Below, one piece after another: positions 45,946 to 58,826 of a stretch of DNA of 64,000 nt. The notes below the pieces were generated by a model. That model was not told where the DNA came from and ran no database searches. It saw nothing but the letters and a program-made list of their open reading frames with translations. The translations under genes were made by a program, and so were the position numbers. Origin of the DNA: Gossypium raimondii (Eukaryota > Streptophyta > Magnoliopsida > Malvales > Malvaceae); NCBI RefSeq assembly GCF_025698545.1, contig NC_068576.1, positions 57,262,094 through 57,326,093 of the forward strand. Reading direction: 5' to 3'. Numbering within the stretch: position 1 is the stretch's first letter; every line of letters begins with the position of its first letter.

Positions 45946-46469
45946 ATTAATTACAATTTTATCATATACATATGCACGTGAAAATACATTTATTTATTCA
46001 GATCTAAAATAAAATTAAATTAAAATTTTTAAATGCAATTAAGTGATATAATTTAAAAAATAATTGAAAATTTAGTCTTGATTAAATCTTTCAATTGGAC
46101 AATTTGGGTTGGTTTTTGGTTGAAGTAATATGGATCATATCAATTTGATTTTTGTGTACGAACAACTTAGATATAATTTGTTAAAATGATAGTAAAATTA
46201 AAAATTAAGAATGTTGTTTATTTCTTTTTAGAGTTTGTAAGTACAAAGATATACAATTATATAAGTTTAAGTAAATTTAAAATAAAATCAAACCAATGCA
46301 AAGTATAAACGGACAAATAATGTAATTAACCCTAGAATCATATCAATCGAGTTGTTATACTTATGCTTCACAAGGCCACCTTATGTGCCTTTGATCTCAT
46401 AAGTCAACACTTTTCACCAAAAAGGATTATCTTATGAGAGCTCAATATATCACGAACCTAATCCATCAA

Positions 46470-46800
46470 AACCACATGCTTAACATAGATAAAGACAATT
46501 TTCATCCACATGTCATGTATATTCATCTCTAGATATAACAACACAATAACTCAGATCGACTTGGGCTAATCCATGACGACAAGATATTAATAAATCAACT
46601 AACTTGCAAGAAGTTTGAAATCAAAATAAGAACACTTGGCACCTCAAAAACTATTAGAGAAAACTCCCTTAAAGACTTTTAAACCCCAATGAAATGGACC
46701 AAGACACATTCTCTTCCAACTAAACCTTCAACTCATTCCTATTTTCATCCCCCCTCTCTCCAATCTTATTTTAGCACCCATATTTCAGACACTTTCTGAT
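46470..46800. repeat. Dispersed repeat, LTR-like, shared with 30965-31290
   Basis: See the entry at 30965. This copy continues farther left, to about 46310, with runs such as CACAAGGCCACCTTATGTGC and CATAAGTCAACACTTTTCAC. No internal retrotransposon genes are seen. Confidence 0.45.
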
Positions 46801-47499
46801 CTTCCCTCGACGCTTACCTTTCGATTGTCTTAACTCATCTATTGGTTTTCATCCTCCAAATGGACACCATCGCAACCTTCTCCTTATATCAATATGAGCC
46901 TCAAATACATAAGCAAATATTTATTGATGTTCACCTCGTCTTTTAATCATATAGTTAGGGATTTGATCCCATCCTTGAAAATGAAACATATTTCATGATC
47001 AACCACTTATCATTTTAGAGAACACCCAGAACAAATGTCGAATACCTTAATTCGATACAGAAAAAATATGTATTAATTGAATCAATTTCACGTTGAAAGT
47101 TTAAAAAAGATAAGATGCGCACCCTACAGCCACCCACCACCCTAAAAGTCATAACCCTTAGCACATGGCATTCATCGACATGTTTGGGTTCCCTAAAAGT
47201 TAAAAATTTAGCTACCATCAAGATGATTTTATTTAATTTCATTGCTCCACCACATATTTCCAAAACTATTCCAGATATTTATTTTATGAACATTATTGCA
47301 TGGGGCACTGCCAAACAAAACTTTCAAAAAGAAGTAATCACTTCAATTAACTTTTTCCAGATTATATTTTATATTTTTTTAATCTAAAATAATAATAAAT
47401 TAATTTTTACATATTAGATCAAAGAATACATCGATTATTATTAATTGCTCCACCACATATTCCCAATACTATTCCAGATATTATTATTTTTGGATGAAT

Positions 47500-47600
47500 T
47501 ATAAGAGGAGGGCAAATGCCCTAAACAACAACCCGACAAGTGCGACTTGAACCCCGGTCATACTTGGAACAGTGAACACCTTGACCATCAGGCCAACACA
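47500..47600 (-). mobile_element. tRNA-derived SINE fragment
   Basis: Read on the minus strand, TGGCCTGATGG (complement of 47585-47595) fits a pol III A box, and GGGGTTCAAGTC (complement of 47544-47555) fits a B box about 30 bases later. The segment continues with GGGTTGTTGTTTAGGGCATT and ends near the AT-rich run at about 47490. It does not fold into a whole tRNA. Confidence 0.5.
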
Positions 47601-47639
47601 CGTAGTTATCTACATATTATTTTATAAATGTTAAAATTA

Positions 47640-48335
47640 GATCTGTTTATGGGTCAAGGCACTTGTCCAAACCCGAAGATTCGTCCAAAAAATTAGAGAG
47701 TTTGGACAAAATACAAGGCCTCAAAAATAGGCTTGTGTAAAATTTAATGCTCATTTTCTGTAAACGTTGGGACTTGGGCAAGATTTTTTTTGGCCCGAGC
47801 CTGACCCAATCCGCCCAAATATTATATTATAAAATAATATTATATTAGTTATATATGTTAAATAATAATTACATTTTTTATATTAAATCACTAATCCAAT
47901 AACAATTAATTCCATTACCCAAAACCTAAAAAAAATTAACCAAACTAAATAACCCAACCCAAAATATAGAATTTTAAAAATTATATTTAATACAATAAAA
48001 TATTTATTATATTTATTAGTATTTTAATATAATAAAACATTTGTTATATTTATGATAGTGTTTTTTATTATAATGTATTTTTAATGTGTTAGAAAATTTT
48101 TATTTTAGCGTTTTTAGTGCATTTAGTGTATTATATTTTTTAAAAAATATTTTTAAATAAAAATTAATCTAAAACTATCAAACATGGGTGGGTCGGATCG
48201 GGTTTGGGTTTACTTTTTTTAAATTGGGCTAGATTTGGATAAAAAAAAAGTAAGCCCATTTTTTAGGTCGGGTTGTGCCTAGGCTTGGAAAATTGGTCTA
48301 ATACCTTGTATGGGCCCGGGCCATTAGCATCTCTA
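47640..48335. repeat. GGGC-rich inverted-repeat element
   Basis: The left part (CTGTTTATGGGTCAAGG, GGGACTTGGGCAAG, GGCCCGAGCCTGACCC) and right part (GGGTGGGTCGGATCGGG, GGGTTGTGCCTAGGC, ATGGGCCCGGGCCA) flank an AT-rich centre. It is related in style to 53738-54159 but more diverged. Confidence 0.45.
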
Positions 48336-48575
48336 GTTAAAATATGCATTAGTTCTCATACTCTTTGTAAATTCGAAATTTAGTGTCTATACTTTTATTT
48401 TTATGAATTTAGTTCCTCTACTTTTCAGATTTCAAAATTTAAGTTTCAATGTTGTCAGTGGTAAAATTATTTTGTTAAATTTAAATTCATTACAATATTT
48501 TATTTCAAAATATCACCATAACAAATTTAATAAAAAAATAACAATGTAAAAATACCAAGTGTCTATTTGACTAAT
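48336..48575. repeat. MITE family F3 copy upstream of GAD
   Basis: It starts GTTAAAATATGCATTAG and carries the family runs TATACTTTTATTTTTATGAA and TTCATTACAATATTTTATTT. The right end is unclear. Confidence 0.5.
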
Positions 48576-48758
48576 TTTATCAATTCATGGCTTAATCGAG
48601 AACAAAATAATTGATTTTTTTGAAAAAATTGAAGGTGTTATTTTATGAATAAACTCTATGTAAAATGCAAAAACCGAGGTAGGGACGCCGCGCATTGAAT
48701 AGGAAAGATTAAGTTTTAGATTGATAGTGGTACAGGATCAGATGGAATAATACACAGA

Positions 48759-48765
48759 CACGTGG
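48759..48765. promoter_or_regulatory. G-box (CACGTGG) in the GAD promoter
   Basis: CACGTGG lies about 300 bases before the GAD start codon. It is a known core for bZIP and bHLH factors and is common in stress-responsive plant promoters. A TATATC at about 48930 is a possible TATA box. Function is inferred from motif and position only. Confidence 0.35.
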
Positions 48766-49056
48766 AGCTTAAGGAATCGTCCAACTGTCGGCATTCCACA
48801 AAATTGACCATTGCCGATCCATACATTGCCTTTTATTATGATTCGTCTGTTTTTGCTCAACTTTGAAGGTTAAGTTAGCTTAGCCTTTGCCTTTGCCTTG
48901 ACTTGATCACTCACCTAAGCTTTCCTTCTATATCACTCTTTGCTTAACTTCACCCCACTGCCAATTCACACTATTTACTATTTAGAATAAAATACTAAAT
49001 TATAAATCCCCTTTCCAAACCCAAAAAAGCTCGTAGTAAACGAAACAGCAGCAAAA

Positions 49057-52000
49057 ATGGTGCTCACAACCACGACCCCGGCGCCGGAGCAGTATGTTGA
49101 ATCCAGTACCTTTGCTTCCAGATATGTCCGCCAACCTCTTCCCAGGTATTTATTCCTTTTGCCTTAATCTTCTGATTTTCTCTCTCTTATATATATGGAA
49201 AGCACCGATCGTTGCTGTATTCATGTCCGTTCTTTTAAAAAGATTATTTTATTTACTTGATTTTTTTATATCGCCGAAGAGCAAATTCCGAAATGAATGC
49301 TAAACGTAAGATAAAAGCTGACTGAAAGATGAATAAAATAAAATAAACCCCTTTTTTTTCTTGCGAAAACGAGGAGCTCATATATAGCGAAAAAAGAAGG
49401 AACTATTTTATTTACTTTGCTCCTTGTTATTTGCGAAAACTAGATTTTCCTTTTGAAAAGCAAAGAGATAGATAAGGTAGCCGCGATCCTACCGGATGGA
49501 GGCATTATCTGACGGCGGTCATCGATTGCCGGGTTTCACAGTGGCATGACTAAATCCGGTCTCGACAACGTACTGGTGATAAAATTTATTAGATAATTAA
49601 TTAAAAAATAAAAATATTTTTTTCTCGGATGAATAAATTCAATCGAGTATATTGGTTTAATACTTTTTTAAACCGACTGGTCCCAACTCCCAACTCCCAA
49701 CCCCCCATCTTTAAATAAATGTTTGAGTTAATTTAAATTTTAGTTTTTTTATTTTAATTTTTAAATTGTATCATATATAACTTATTTTAATTTTTAAATT
49801 TTAATTGATGACGTACCATAATTTTAAAGTATGATGTTATCGTATTTTAAACTTAAATATTTTTATACAAATTTCATTAATTTAGAAGAGCTAAGGAATG
49901 GTATTGATTACATGTGCTTCTGCATACTCAAATTTATGTCCTCTTGTATTACGTTTGCGTTGACAACAATGCTCATACCAATCGAATTAAGATTCAATCC
50001 GTCATAATAAAAAGATTATGGATTTAGTAATAGTAAAATTAAGAAGGTTTGACATGGATTAAATTTTAAACTTCATTGACATATAAAAACTCAGTTCAAC
50101 TTAATTGGTGATGAAGGAAAATTATTTTTCGAAAATAAGTAAAACCAGTGAAATTTCCATTATGAAAAAACAAGAAAACTACTTACTATTTATGATATAT
50201 ATCTGTATTTAATTATTTATAGTATGTATGATTATGAATGAAGAGCTTCTTTCTATGTATTTTGGAAATACGTGAAGTTATTTAGCACAATCCAATCTCT
50301 GCTTTTGACAAATTAAAATTCTTGTGTATAAAACTAATCATCCCCTCATACATTTAAGAAATTGATCTGTTTTTATTTTACACATCATAACCATATTGTG
50401 CATTTTTATGTTTTATTTTTATAGTATAATAAATATTTTATGCGATAAAAAGATGTTTTGTGTGATATTAGTATGTGAGTGAGTGAAACAATATGTTGAT
50501 GTTTTTTGAGGTGAAGTGATACTATCCAAAGGGGTAATGGAGATACCGTGTTTACCATTCTACTTTTATTTTTTTCAAGGGACTTAGAAAGGAATTTTAC
50601 CTTTTGTAGGATCCAAAGCTACTGCCTGCCCTCTGTTTTCACCTCTGTTTTATATGGAGTGGAAGGGAGGGATGTAAACATCAGTCTTATAAAGTTGTTA
50701 AAAACTAAAATCACTTTGTAAAAAATGTTATTATGTTTGAAAATTGAATGTAACGTTGTCTAATTTTAATACCATAATTTGGTGCAGGTTCCAGATGCCA
50801 AAAAATTCAATGCCCAAGGAAGCAGCCTATCAAGTAATAACTGATGAACTGATGCTTGATGGAAATCCCAGGTTGAACTTAGCATCATTTGTGACCACAT
50901 GGATGGAACCCGAGTGTGATAAACTCATGATGGCTTCAATAAACAAGAACTACGTCGACATGGACGAATACCCTGTCACCACTGAGCTTCAGGTACCTTA
51001 CTTTTCTTGTTTGCTTGTGTCGTAAGTTACTCTTACTAGGCCTTGTTGTCATATTAGTGAACCGATATTTGCTCTGGTCAAGTAGAATCGATGTGTAAAC
51101 ATGATAGCAAACTTATTTAATGCTCCTATCGGGAGCGGTGAAGCCGCGGTTGGTGTCGGGACAGTTGGTTCCTCTGAGGCAATAATGCTGGCAGGATTAG
51201 CCTTTAAAAGGAAGTGGCAACAAAAGATGAAATCACAGGGAAAACCGTATGATAAGCCTAACATAGTCACCGGAGCGAATGTGCAGGTCAGTTTTTTGTG
51301 TAATATTTCGTTGTTTGCGATCGGAGATGCGTGAATTGGTTTGAAATGTTGTTCGAATACGGTATACACAGGTTTGTTGGGAGAAGTTTGCAAGGTATTT
51401 CGAGGTTGAATTGAAGGAAGTGAAGTTGAAAGAGGGATACTATGTGATGGACCCTGTGAAAGCGGTTGAAATGGTCGACGAGAATACCATATGTGTTGCA
51501 GCCATTCTCGGATCCACCCTAACCGGGGAGTTTGAGAATGTGAAGCTCCTTAATGAACTTCTCACCAAGAAGAATACGGAAACCGGTTGGGATACCCCAA
51601 TACATGTGGATGCTGCTAGTGGAGGGTTCATTGCTCCCTTTGTTTACCCGCAACTCGAATGGGATTTCCGCCTGCCGTTAGTAAAAAGCATCAATGTCAG
51701 TGGGCACAAGTATGGCCTTGTATATGCTGGTATCGGTTGGGTCGTGTGGAGAAGCAAGGAGGATTTGCCAGATGATCTCGTGTTTCACATCAACTACCTT
51801 GGATCTGATCAGCCCACATTCACCTTAAACTTCTCTAAAGGTAACATTTTCATGCATACATTAATACAAAGATCTCATCCCTGAAAATTTTTTACATTGT
51901 GGCAGGCTCTAGTCAAATCTTAGCTCAATATTATCAGCTTATTCGGCTCGGTTTTGAGGTAAATTCTACTGAAATTTTCATACATAGGCTCGACATCGAA

Positions 52001-52538
52001 TGGATATTAACGATTTATAACTTTCTGATATTTTTGTCTATAAAAGGGATACAAGAGGATCATGGAAAACTGCATTGGGAATGCATTAATCCTGAAGGAA
52101 GGGATAGAAAAAACGGGACGATTCGAAGTCGTCTCCAAAGACGTGGGCGTTCCCCTCGTTGCTTTTGCTCTAAAAGACAGCACTAAATACACGGTGTTTC
52201 AGATATCCGATGCCTTGAGGAAGTTCGGGTGGATTGTCCCTGCATACACGATGCCTGCAGATGCCGAACACATCGCAGTCCTGCGCGTGGTTGTTAGGGA
52301 AGACTTCAGTTGTAGCTTGGCCGAGAGGCTTATCTCGCACATTCAAGAGGTGTTAAAGGAACTCGACTCACTTCCGAGTCGAATCGTGAAAGATTCTCAC
52401 GTTGTTGCCGTTGCAAAAGAAGTGGTAGAGGAGAACAAAGATGGGGAGGCAGCTAAAATGGGTGACAGAAAGATTCAAGAAAAGGTTACTAAGCAATGGA
52501 GGCATTATGTGAAAACTAAGAAGACGGGTGTGTGTTAA
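49057..52538 (+). CDS. GAD: Glutamate decarboxylase, calmodulin-regulated
   Basis: A cytosolic PLP enzyme that converts L-glutamate to GABA and CO2, the entry to the GABA shunt. Exons: 49057-49145, 50788-50992, 51086-51286, 51372-51840, 51906-51958 and 52047-52538, all GT-AG and in phase, giving 502 residues, the normal plant size. Visible hallmarks are [37 protein letters not shown] with PLP-contacting Asp245, the Schiff-base lysine Lys278 in SGHKYG, and [10 protein letters not shown]. The last 25 residues are basic with a central Trp490 ([11 protein letters not shown]) and end GVC, matching the calmodulin-binding tail that holds plant GAD inactive until calcium-calmodulin binds. Intron 1 is unusually long (1642 bp) and holds repeat fragments. 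The N-terminus MVLTTT matches plant GADs. Which family member (GAD1-5) this is cannot be decided here. Confidence 0.95.
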
Positions 52539-53118
52539 AAGGCTCCTACAAAATCTATGTTCTATCATATAATGTTTGTAGCTATATTTCCAAACTGCAG
52601 CATAATTGACCTATTACTTGGTCATAATCTCGTTGTGTCATGCATCTGTAACATATGTCCAGTTTGACGAACAATATTGTGTTCAATTTAAGCATTATGT
52701 GTATGTTTTTATTTATTTATGTTCGTTGCTATTAAGCAACCATTAATTTAGCTATATGGTTGAAAACAATCATCTTTTACCGTACTTAATCATGAATGGT
52801 AGTAAATTTGAGCTGGATTGAATTCGGTTTGAGAATTAATCAAGATATGGGTTATAGCTTGATGAATTAAAAGAACTTTCATTTCCGAAAATCTATCATG
52901 ATTTACAAGCTCGATTCAAAATTCGAAGTTTGATATTTGGTTTTAGCTTGATTGAACATTAATTTTTAAGTTTGAGCTTGGTTTGCGACTTCATTAAACC
53001 ACTTGAGTTTGGTTTTAGATTTAATCAAATTTCTTGAATTTTATTAAGTTTGTTTATCAATTACGTCTTACCTTCTTTGTTGTTATATGAAATTAGATAT
53101 GGGTATAACATGATGGAT

Positions 53119-53490
53119 GGTAAAAGTATTAAAGGCCCTCATATTAGAAGTTAAATTACATTTTGCCCCCTCTATTAAAAAAACTCAAATTAGTCTCTAT
53201 ATGTTACATCAAAGAGCAAATTAGTCATTTCTATTAAAAATTCATCTAGTTGTACTCTTAAAAACTTTCATGACTAACAGAATAACCGGAAATAGCACAC
53301 GGCATGTCATGTGTGCCTCATGCTGACATATAGGGATAAGTTTTTAACAGTACAAATGGATTGAATTTTTAACAGAATGACCGATTTTCTCTTTAATTTA
53401 ACTTACATGAACTAATTTATTCATTTGTAATAGATGAGATAAGATGCAATCCAACTCTTAATATAAAAACTTCTATAATATTTTTATCCT
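53119..53490. repeat. MITE family F1, complete copy
   Basis: It starts GGTAAAAGTATTAAAGGCCC and ends ATATTTTTATCC. Both arms and the core (GGCATGTCATGTGTGCCTCA) are present. Confidence 0.75.
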
Positions 53491-53689
53491 TGATAAATAG
53501 AAAGAAAAATCATATCCCCTACCCTAAAAAATTACCGAGATTTACAAGTTCTAAAACTCATCATTGAATAAATGACATTGCATAGAGCTTGAGCCCTCCA
53601 CAGCACATACTACGTTGAATTCTTGCATTTTTTTCTTATAAATAAAGATTATTTAAAATACATATAACTGTATTATATTATTTAAATAT

Positions 53690-54330
53690 TATTTATATTA
53701 ATTAAAATTTTTAAACAATCTTATTATAGGTTCTGATTAGACCTGTCCATGGGCCGATATGGGAGGGTTCGGGTAAAAATATAGGCCCGAAATATGGGCT
53801 TGGGTAAAAAAATGAGGCCTGTTTTAAAAATGGGCCAGGCCTCGGGCACCACTTTTTTTGTGCCCGAGGCCCGGCCTGGCTCAAATATAATAAATATATA
53901 TTTTTTATTTTTATTTTTTAATTTTTAATTTTTAATTTTAAAATACTTTTAAAATATTTTTTTATTTTTTATTTTTAAAATAATTTTTTAATGTTTATTA
54001 AAAAATGGGCCGGACCGGACCGGGCTCGGGCTTATGATATTTTTCCCGGGCCGGGCTTGGGAAAAATTTCAGGCCCATATTTTGGGCCGGGCCGGGCCCA
54101 GGCCTAAGAGGCAGGCCGAAAATTTTTTCCAGACTCGGCCCGGCCCATGGACAGGTCTAGTTCTGATCATATTTGTTTTTTTTTATTTACATAATGCCTA
54201 AAATTATTCATAACCCCTACTTAAGTCATAAATAGGAAGATAATTCGCTTCAACGCACTTAAACTCACGTCATCCTACATTGACAACAATACATATGTCA
54301 ATGAGCTAAGACTCATTCAACAATTAATTA
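53690..54330. repeat. Dispersed repeat family F8 interrupted by a hAT-like element
   Basis: The left part ends ATTATAGGTTCTGAT and the right part resumes GTTCTGATCATATTTG, continuing with CATAAATAGGAAGATAA and CACTTAAACTCACGTCATCC as in the uninterrupted copy at 40595-40760. Confidence 0.65.
53738..54159. mobile_element. hAT-like MITE with 8-bp target-site duplication
   Basis: A 422-bp element with exact 18-base inverted ends, TAGACCTGTCCATGGGCC, and further GGGCC-rich pairing inside. The 8-base GTTCTGAT flanks both sides (53730-53737 and 54160-54167). The 8-base duplication and TAG terminus suit the hAT superfamily. It has no coding capacity. The arms are GC-rich against an AT-rich background and the centre is AT-rich. 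Confidence 0.85.
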
Positions 54331-57300
54331 ATTTTTTACATTCAAACATGAATAAAATAGATATTTTAATTTTTACAGTAATGTGAAAATACTTAGAAAC
54401 TTACAAATTATATATATATTTTTATAACACTTTCCCACTGCTTTAAAAAATAACACTTTTTTTATTATAACAACAATATTAAATTAACCCGAAATGCATT
54501 TAGATCCTTCCTAGCTGTAAATTCATTTCAAAATTTTTGTCAAAATTCATTAAAATTGAATTCAAACTTTAAAGATAACATTGTTAAAAGAAACAATCAT
54601 AGATCTCGAATAATTAATTTTTATAAACATAAAATGTGGGTACCTTCAATTTCTGGAAAGCTAAGAAACGAGGAAGTAGATATTAAATGCGTGGGATTAA
54701 GTGCACTTATCCAAGTTTTTAACTGATTTAGAATGTGGTTTGATTAACTCATTGACCGGTTTTATTATTAAAAGTAAATTTTTTAGTAAATAAAAGATTT
54801 GGTTGCATATGCAAAAGAAAAATGATAAAAATTAATGACTTGATATCAAATGATTATAATTAAATTATGCATAATATTAACTTAGCAATTAATATAGATA
54901 TACCTACTTTATTGATTAACAACCAAAATAAGGAAATTAGTTTAGTGAATGAGATTTACCAAGTATTACCAAATTTATCATTTCAAATTAAATATTTTAC
55001 AAAAGGAAATTTATTTCTTTTTAAGGGTAAACATCAATATACCTTATATTTCTAATCATACTTTTAGATAGTTAAAAAATTGACATTCCTTATTTTTAGA
55101 ATGATGACAGGAAGAACTACAAGAAATTTATAAAAGTAAGTATTGGGTGCATGTATTCTTAAGAGATGATATTATTAGGAGGGATAATCGTGAATCCTAA
55201 AAACCCAGTCCTTATAAACCGTAAAATGAATATTGATATATCTTAGATATACAAATATATATAATTTAGGGGCATGGCCCTACTAGTCCCCTTATCATTG
55301 ATCTTATTATATAGTTTAAGGTGCATAGTTTAGTTACTTTTTTTAGATGACCTAAATTTTAAATTGGTTCTTAAGCTAAAAATTGTTATAATTACGTATC
55401 AAAATATCAATATAGCATCGATCAGATCTTTCAATCTGTATAACCCTAGCTTGGGCATTAAATATACATTTAAAAATGAGATGGAGCATGTTTTAAACAC
55501 GTAGATCAATTTTTTAACCACGTGTATACCTATCATGGGCAGCACCAAGAGAGGTGGCGAGGCTCTCAATTTCTAAAATGAAAACTTTTAGTTTTTACGT
55601 CTTAAAATTCATAAAATTTTAAATTATGCAAATAAACTGAAACCAAAAAGCTTACAATTAGAATCTGCATAAAAATGAAAGTGAAGGACATGACAGTTGT
55701 GACAGATATGTGGATCCAATTGAGTAATTTATTTACAAGAAAAAATTTAGTTGATGATCTTAAATTTTGGGTCTTGAGGGGTAAATTACCCCTACCCTTT
55801 TTAATGATTGACAACCATTGACAGGCCAAAGTAATCAATTGTGATGATATTCAGATTGAGGGTGGGATTATATGAGGCAAAACCTGCCAAATCTAAATGG
55901 TTAAATCGACCAAACCTCTCCATTGGTCGTTGGGTGAAGCCATTAAAAATTATAAGTAATGTTGGATGCAACCATATTCATTGCATCAATGGGAAGAAGA
56001 AGAGGTGGATGGTTTCAATTTTCACTTCATAATAATGATTTATCACAAGTTTTGAAGAAAATGCCACGCCCCCGCCTGCCTCAAAAGGTTTAATTATCTT
56101 ATTAATCCTTGTATTCTTTGGATTTTTGAAATGTAGAAAAAGGGTTAATTTAATTTCACCCTTGTGTTTGTGATTTGGTGTTTAGGTTTGAGGAGTTTAT
56201 CTTGGGGTGTGAATTCATTGCTTCACTAGCTTTAAGCTAGAATTGTAACCTTTTGGTATTTAATAAAATTTTTGGCTTAAATATAAATTTGGCCCTCAAA
56301 TTATATTACTTTTTTTTTCTCAATTTAGGTACCTAATGCTTTAATGTGTACACTTTTTGGACAAAAATGAGATAAAAATTGATAGCTTATGTACTATTTT
56401 TATTTAAAAAATTAGGTATCTAAGTGAAAAATAAAAGTATAAATTGGGGATAATTTTATAGTTAAGCTTAAAACTTTTGATTTAATCTTAATTTTAAGAA
56501 TTTAATCTCATTAATTACTTATCTCATTTAAAAATTAAATTGATTTTTACAAACATTTGAATGTTAAAATATGCATATTTAGATTTAACATAAATTTATG
56601 AATAGTATTATTGATTGGACTTCAATCTACAAGAAGTCTAAAGGCTCCCTCACCACAACATGCGATGATTCGATCATTATGACTAAAGCAAGTGCTGAAA
56701 AAAAAGAGAGTCCATATTTTAAATACACACGTAAAGTTAACATATAAATTATGGTAGCTCGAGCCTGTAAATATTCCCAGCTACTACTCCCAACATATTA
56801 CACATACTATTATTATTTCTCATCATCCATATTTAATTTACGTATGCATGAAGCTCCACCAACCCATCAAATATATATATATTCCATTTTAAAAACACGT
56901 CTAGACGTTTAAGTTCATCATCATAAACAAATTATTTTCCATGATCAATATCTGATAATTGTTCTTAAAAGAGAGAGAGAAAATGGCAATGCCGTGGAGA
57001 TAATATACCAATAGGCAGTGAGGATATTAAACTAAGTGGGTATATAGAGATGGCAATGAAATAAATAGGGGTAGAGCTGGACCATCTGTTTTCATTAAGG
57101 GTGTATTTAAAGTGGATGATCATCTCAAAGTACTTTTTTTTCTCTAGCGATCATCACTTGCCTTCATTGTTAGGTTAACTATCCACTTTCTTAACCTACT
57201 GTCTTTATGTTTTCTTTCTTTTTTTCGTTTTAATTTTGAACAAATTAGTAATGGAGCCCTTTATATTTCTAAAGCTTTCAATATGCTTCAACTTCATTCA

Positions 57301-57817
57301 TTTTCAACGAGTTTAATTAGGTTTGTTTTGGTTAAAGATGAATTAAGATAGAAAACTTTGGGGGTTTATTACGAAAATTAAATTATGGAATTATTAAGGA
57401 TTTATTTGGACTTTATTCAAATATTTCAATATAAATTTTTGTTTAAATTCAAGCCGGTTTGCCCTGCAATGGCGAGACTCTTATTTTCCAATTCGTGCAA
57501 ATTAATCCAAAAATTGGAAAATTTTACGAGACAAAAAGAGTAATATTATCTCATTTAATCAAGTTTCATTGGTCGTTATATTTATCTTTAAATCTAAATA
57601 TGTATTTCATTAATGATTTTAATTTCACTAATTCAATACAGACTCTTAAGATAAAAAAAAAATTGATGATGACTGATTAAAAATAAAAGCGAAGTACCCT
57701 CCCATTATTAATAAAATTTATTTAATGTTGACAATCTCCTTTCAACCAGCTTCATACATTTTAATCAAGTGGGGCATCATCCATCCATCTTCCTCCTTAA
57801 GCTACAATTGAAATATA

Positions 57818-57980
57818 GGATAAATATAAAAATTATACGTAAATTTTAATTTAATGTATAATGTTATATATAGATTTTAATTCCGTGTGATTTTAAATAT
57901 GAAATTTTGAATTGATTCAATTTTCACAAATTACTAATAATATTATCGAATTAGCATCGTTTTACGTTGATGTATTGCAT
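57818..57980. repeat. Dispersed repeat family F10, diverged copy
   Basis: GGATAAATATAAAAATTATAC, GAATTGATTCAATTTTCACAAA-like runs and ACTAATAATATTATCGAATT parallel the repeat at 33787-34035. Confidence 0.35.
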
Positions 57981-58079
57981 GCAAAAACAATTATATAAAT
58001 GCAAAATGAGAATAAATGTATGTATTCATTTCTTTTCTTTGGTGGCAAGAAAATAAAAACTATCTACAAGAACTTAAAC

Positions 58080-58330
58080 CTTTCCCCCGAACGGGGGATT
58101 CTCAAAAAGTCGCAACCCAAGCCTTCTCTCATGGGCCATATTTATCGAGCTATCCACGTCCTGAATATCTTCTCTAAGAATGCGCCAAATACTCTATTAA
58201 TGATCAAATTGTGACAGCAGCTGATGAATTCTCCTAATCAGGGTAGAGTTGAAACCCTTCAAAGAACTTTCCTGAATGTTCTTAACCGCTTCGAGACTCT
58301 CAAACTAGATTAACACATTGTCACACCCCC
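58080..58330 (-). pseudogene. LINE-type RNase H domain remnant
   Basis: Translated on the minus strand with frame breaks, the order ESLEAVKNIQ, then LIRRIHQLL, then LREDIQDVDSSINMAHERR, then GLRLFENPPF resembles the C-terminal RNase H-like domain of plant non-LTR retroelements, whose usual pattern runs from a SD-type helix through IRRI to LA-MA-ERR and a final FE-PP. At least two stop codons and shifts interrupt it. Only the domain end is present, so this is a fossil fragment. Confidence 0.5.
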
Positions 58331-58796
58331 GGTCTATATGCATTCATTTCTTTAAATGTACATAATTGAATCGAAATCAAATGTTCATGTATGCATATAA
58401 ACCACTTCAAAATTCATATATCAGATTATACATTAAATCAAAATTAATGTATAAATTTAATATTTTATCCCTATAATTAATAATCCTTCAAACAAGCGAA
58501 TGACATATAAGACAGCTCTGATTAAGTGATTGAAAAATTTCCCTATACAATTTATGACAATTAATAGATTATATTTTTTCCGATGGTTAAATTGCCACGA
58601 AAGGTAACGAATTGAAAGTCAAAATATAAGTATAGTAATTACGAATTTGGCTATTATTAAATATCATTGACGAGCAAAATGGTGGTTAGAATTATTAGAT
58701 TTTCATATGATAAAATGATCTTCTTCATGGTGACTTTGGTATGTGCCCTTGTAAACAAGGAAAGAAGATTCATGCATAATAATTACATCTACATAT

Positions 58797-58826
58797 ATGT
58801 GTATATATATATATAGATAGATAGAT
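58797..58826. repeat. (TA)n(GATA)n compound microsatellite
   Basis: A TATATA run passes into three to four GATA units. Confidence 0.85.

Larger units (their letters stand above)
43844..49056. other. Divergent intergenic region between the MYB and GAD genes
   Basis: The promoter space for both genes, about 5.2 kb, with no gene supported. A (TA)n tract lies at 43929-43945, just upstream of the MYB start. The rest holds an F5 MITE copy (45540-45945), a dispersed LTR-like repeat (46470-46800), two near-identical copies of a CATTGCTCCACCACATATT block (about 47240 and 47442), a tRNA-derived SINE (47500-47600), a GGGC-rich element (47640-48335), an F3 MITE (48336-48575) and the GAD promoter. The open frames at 47015-47387 are unsupported. 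Confidence 0.5.
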
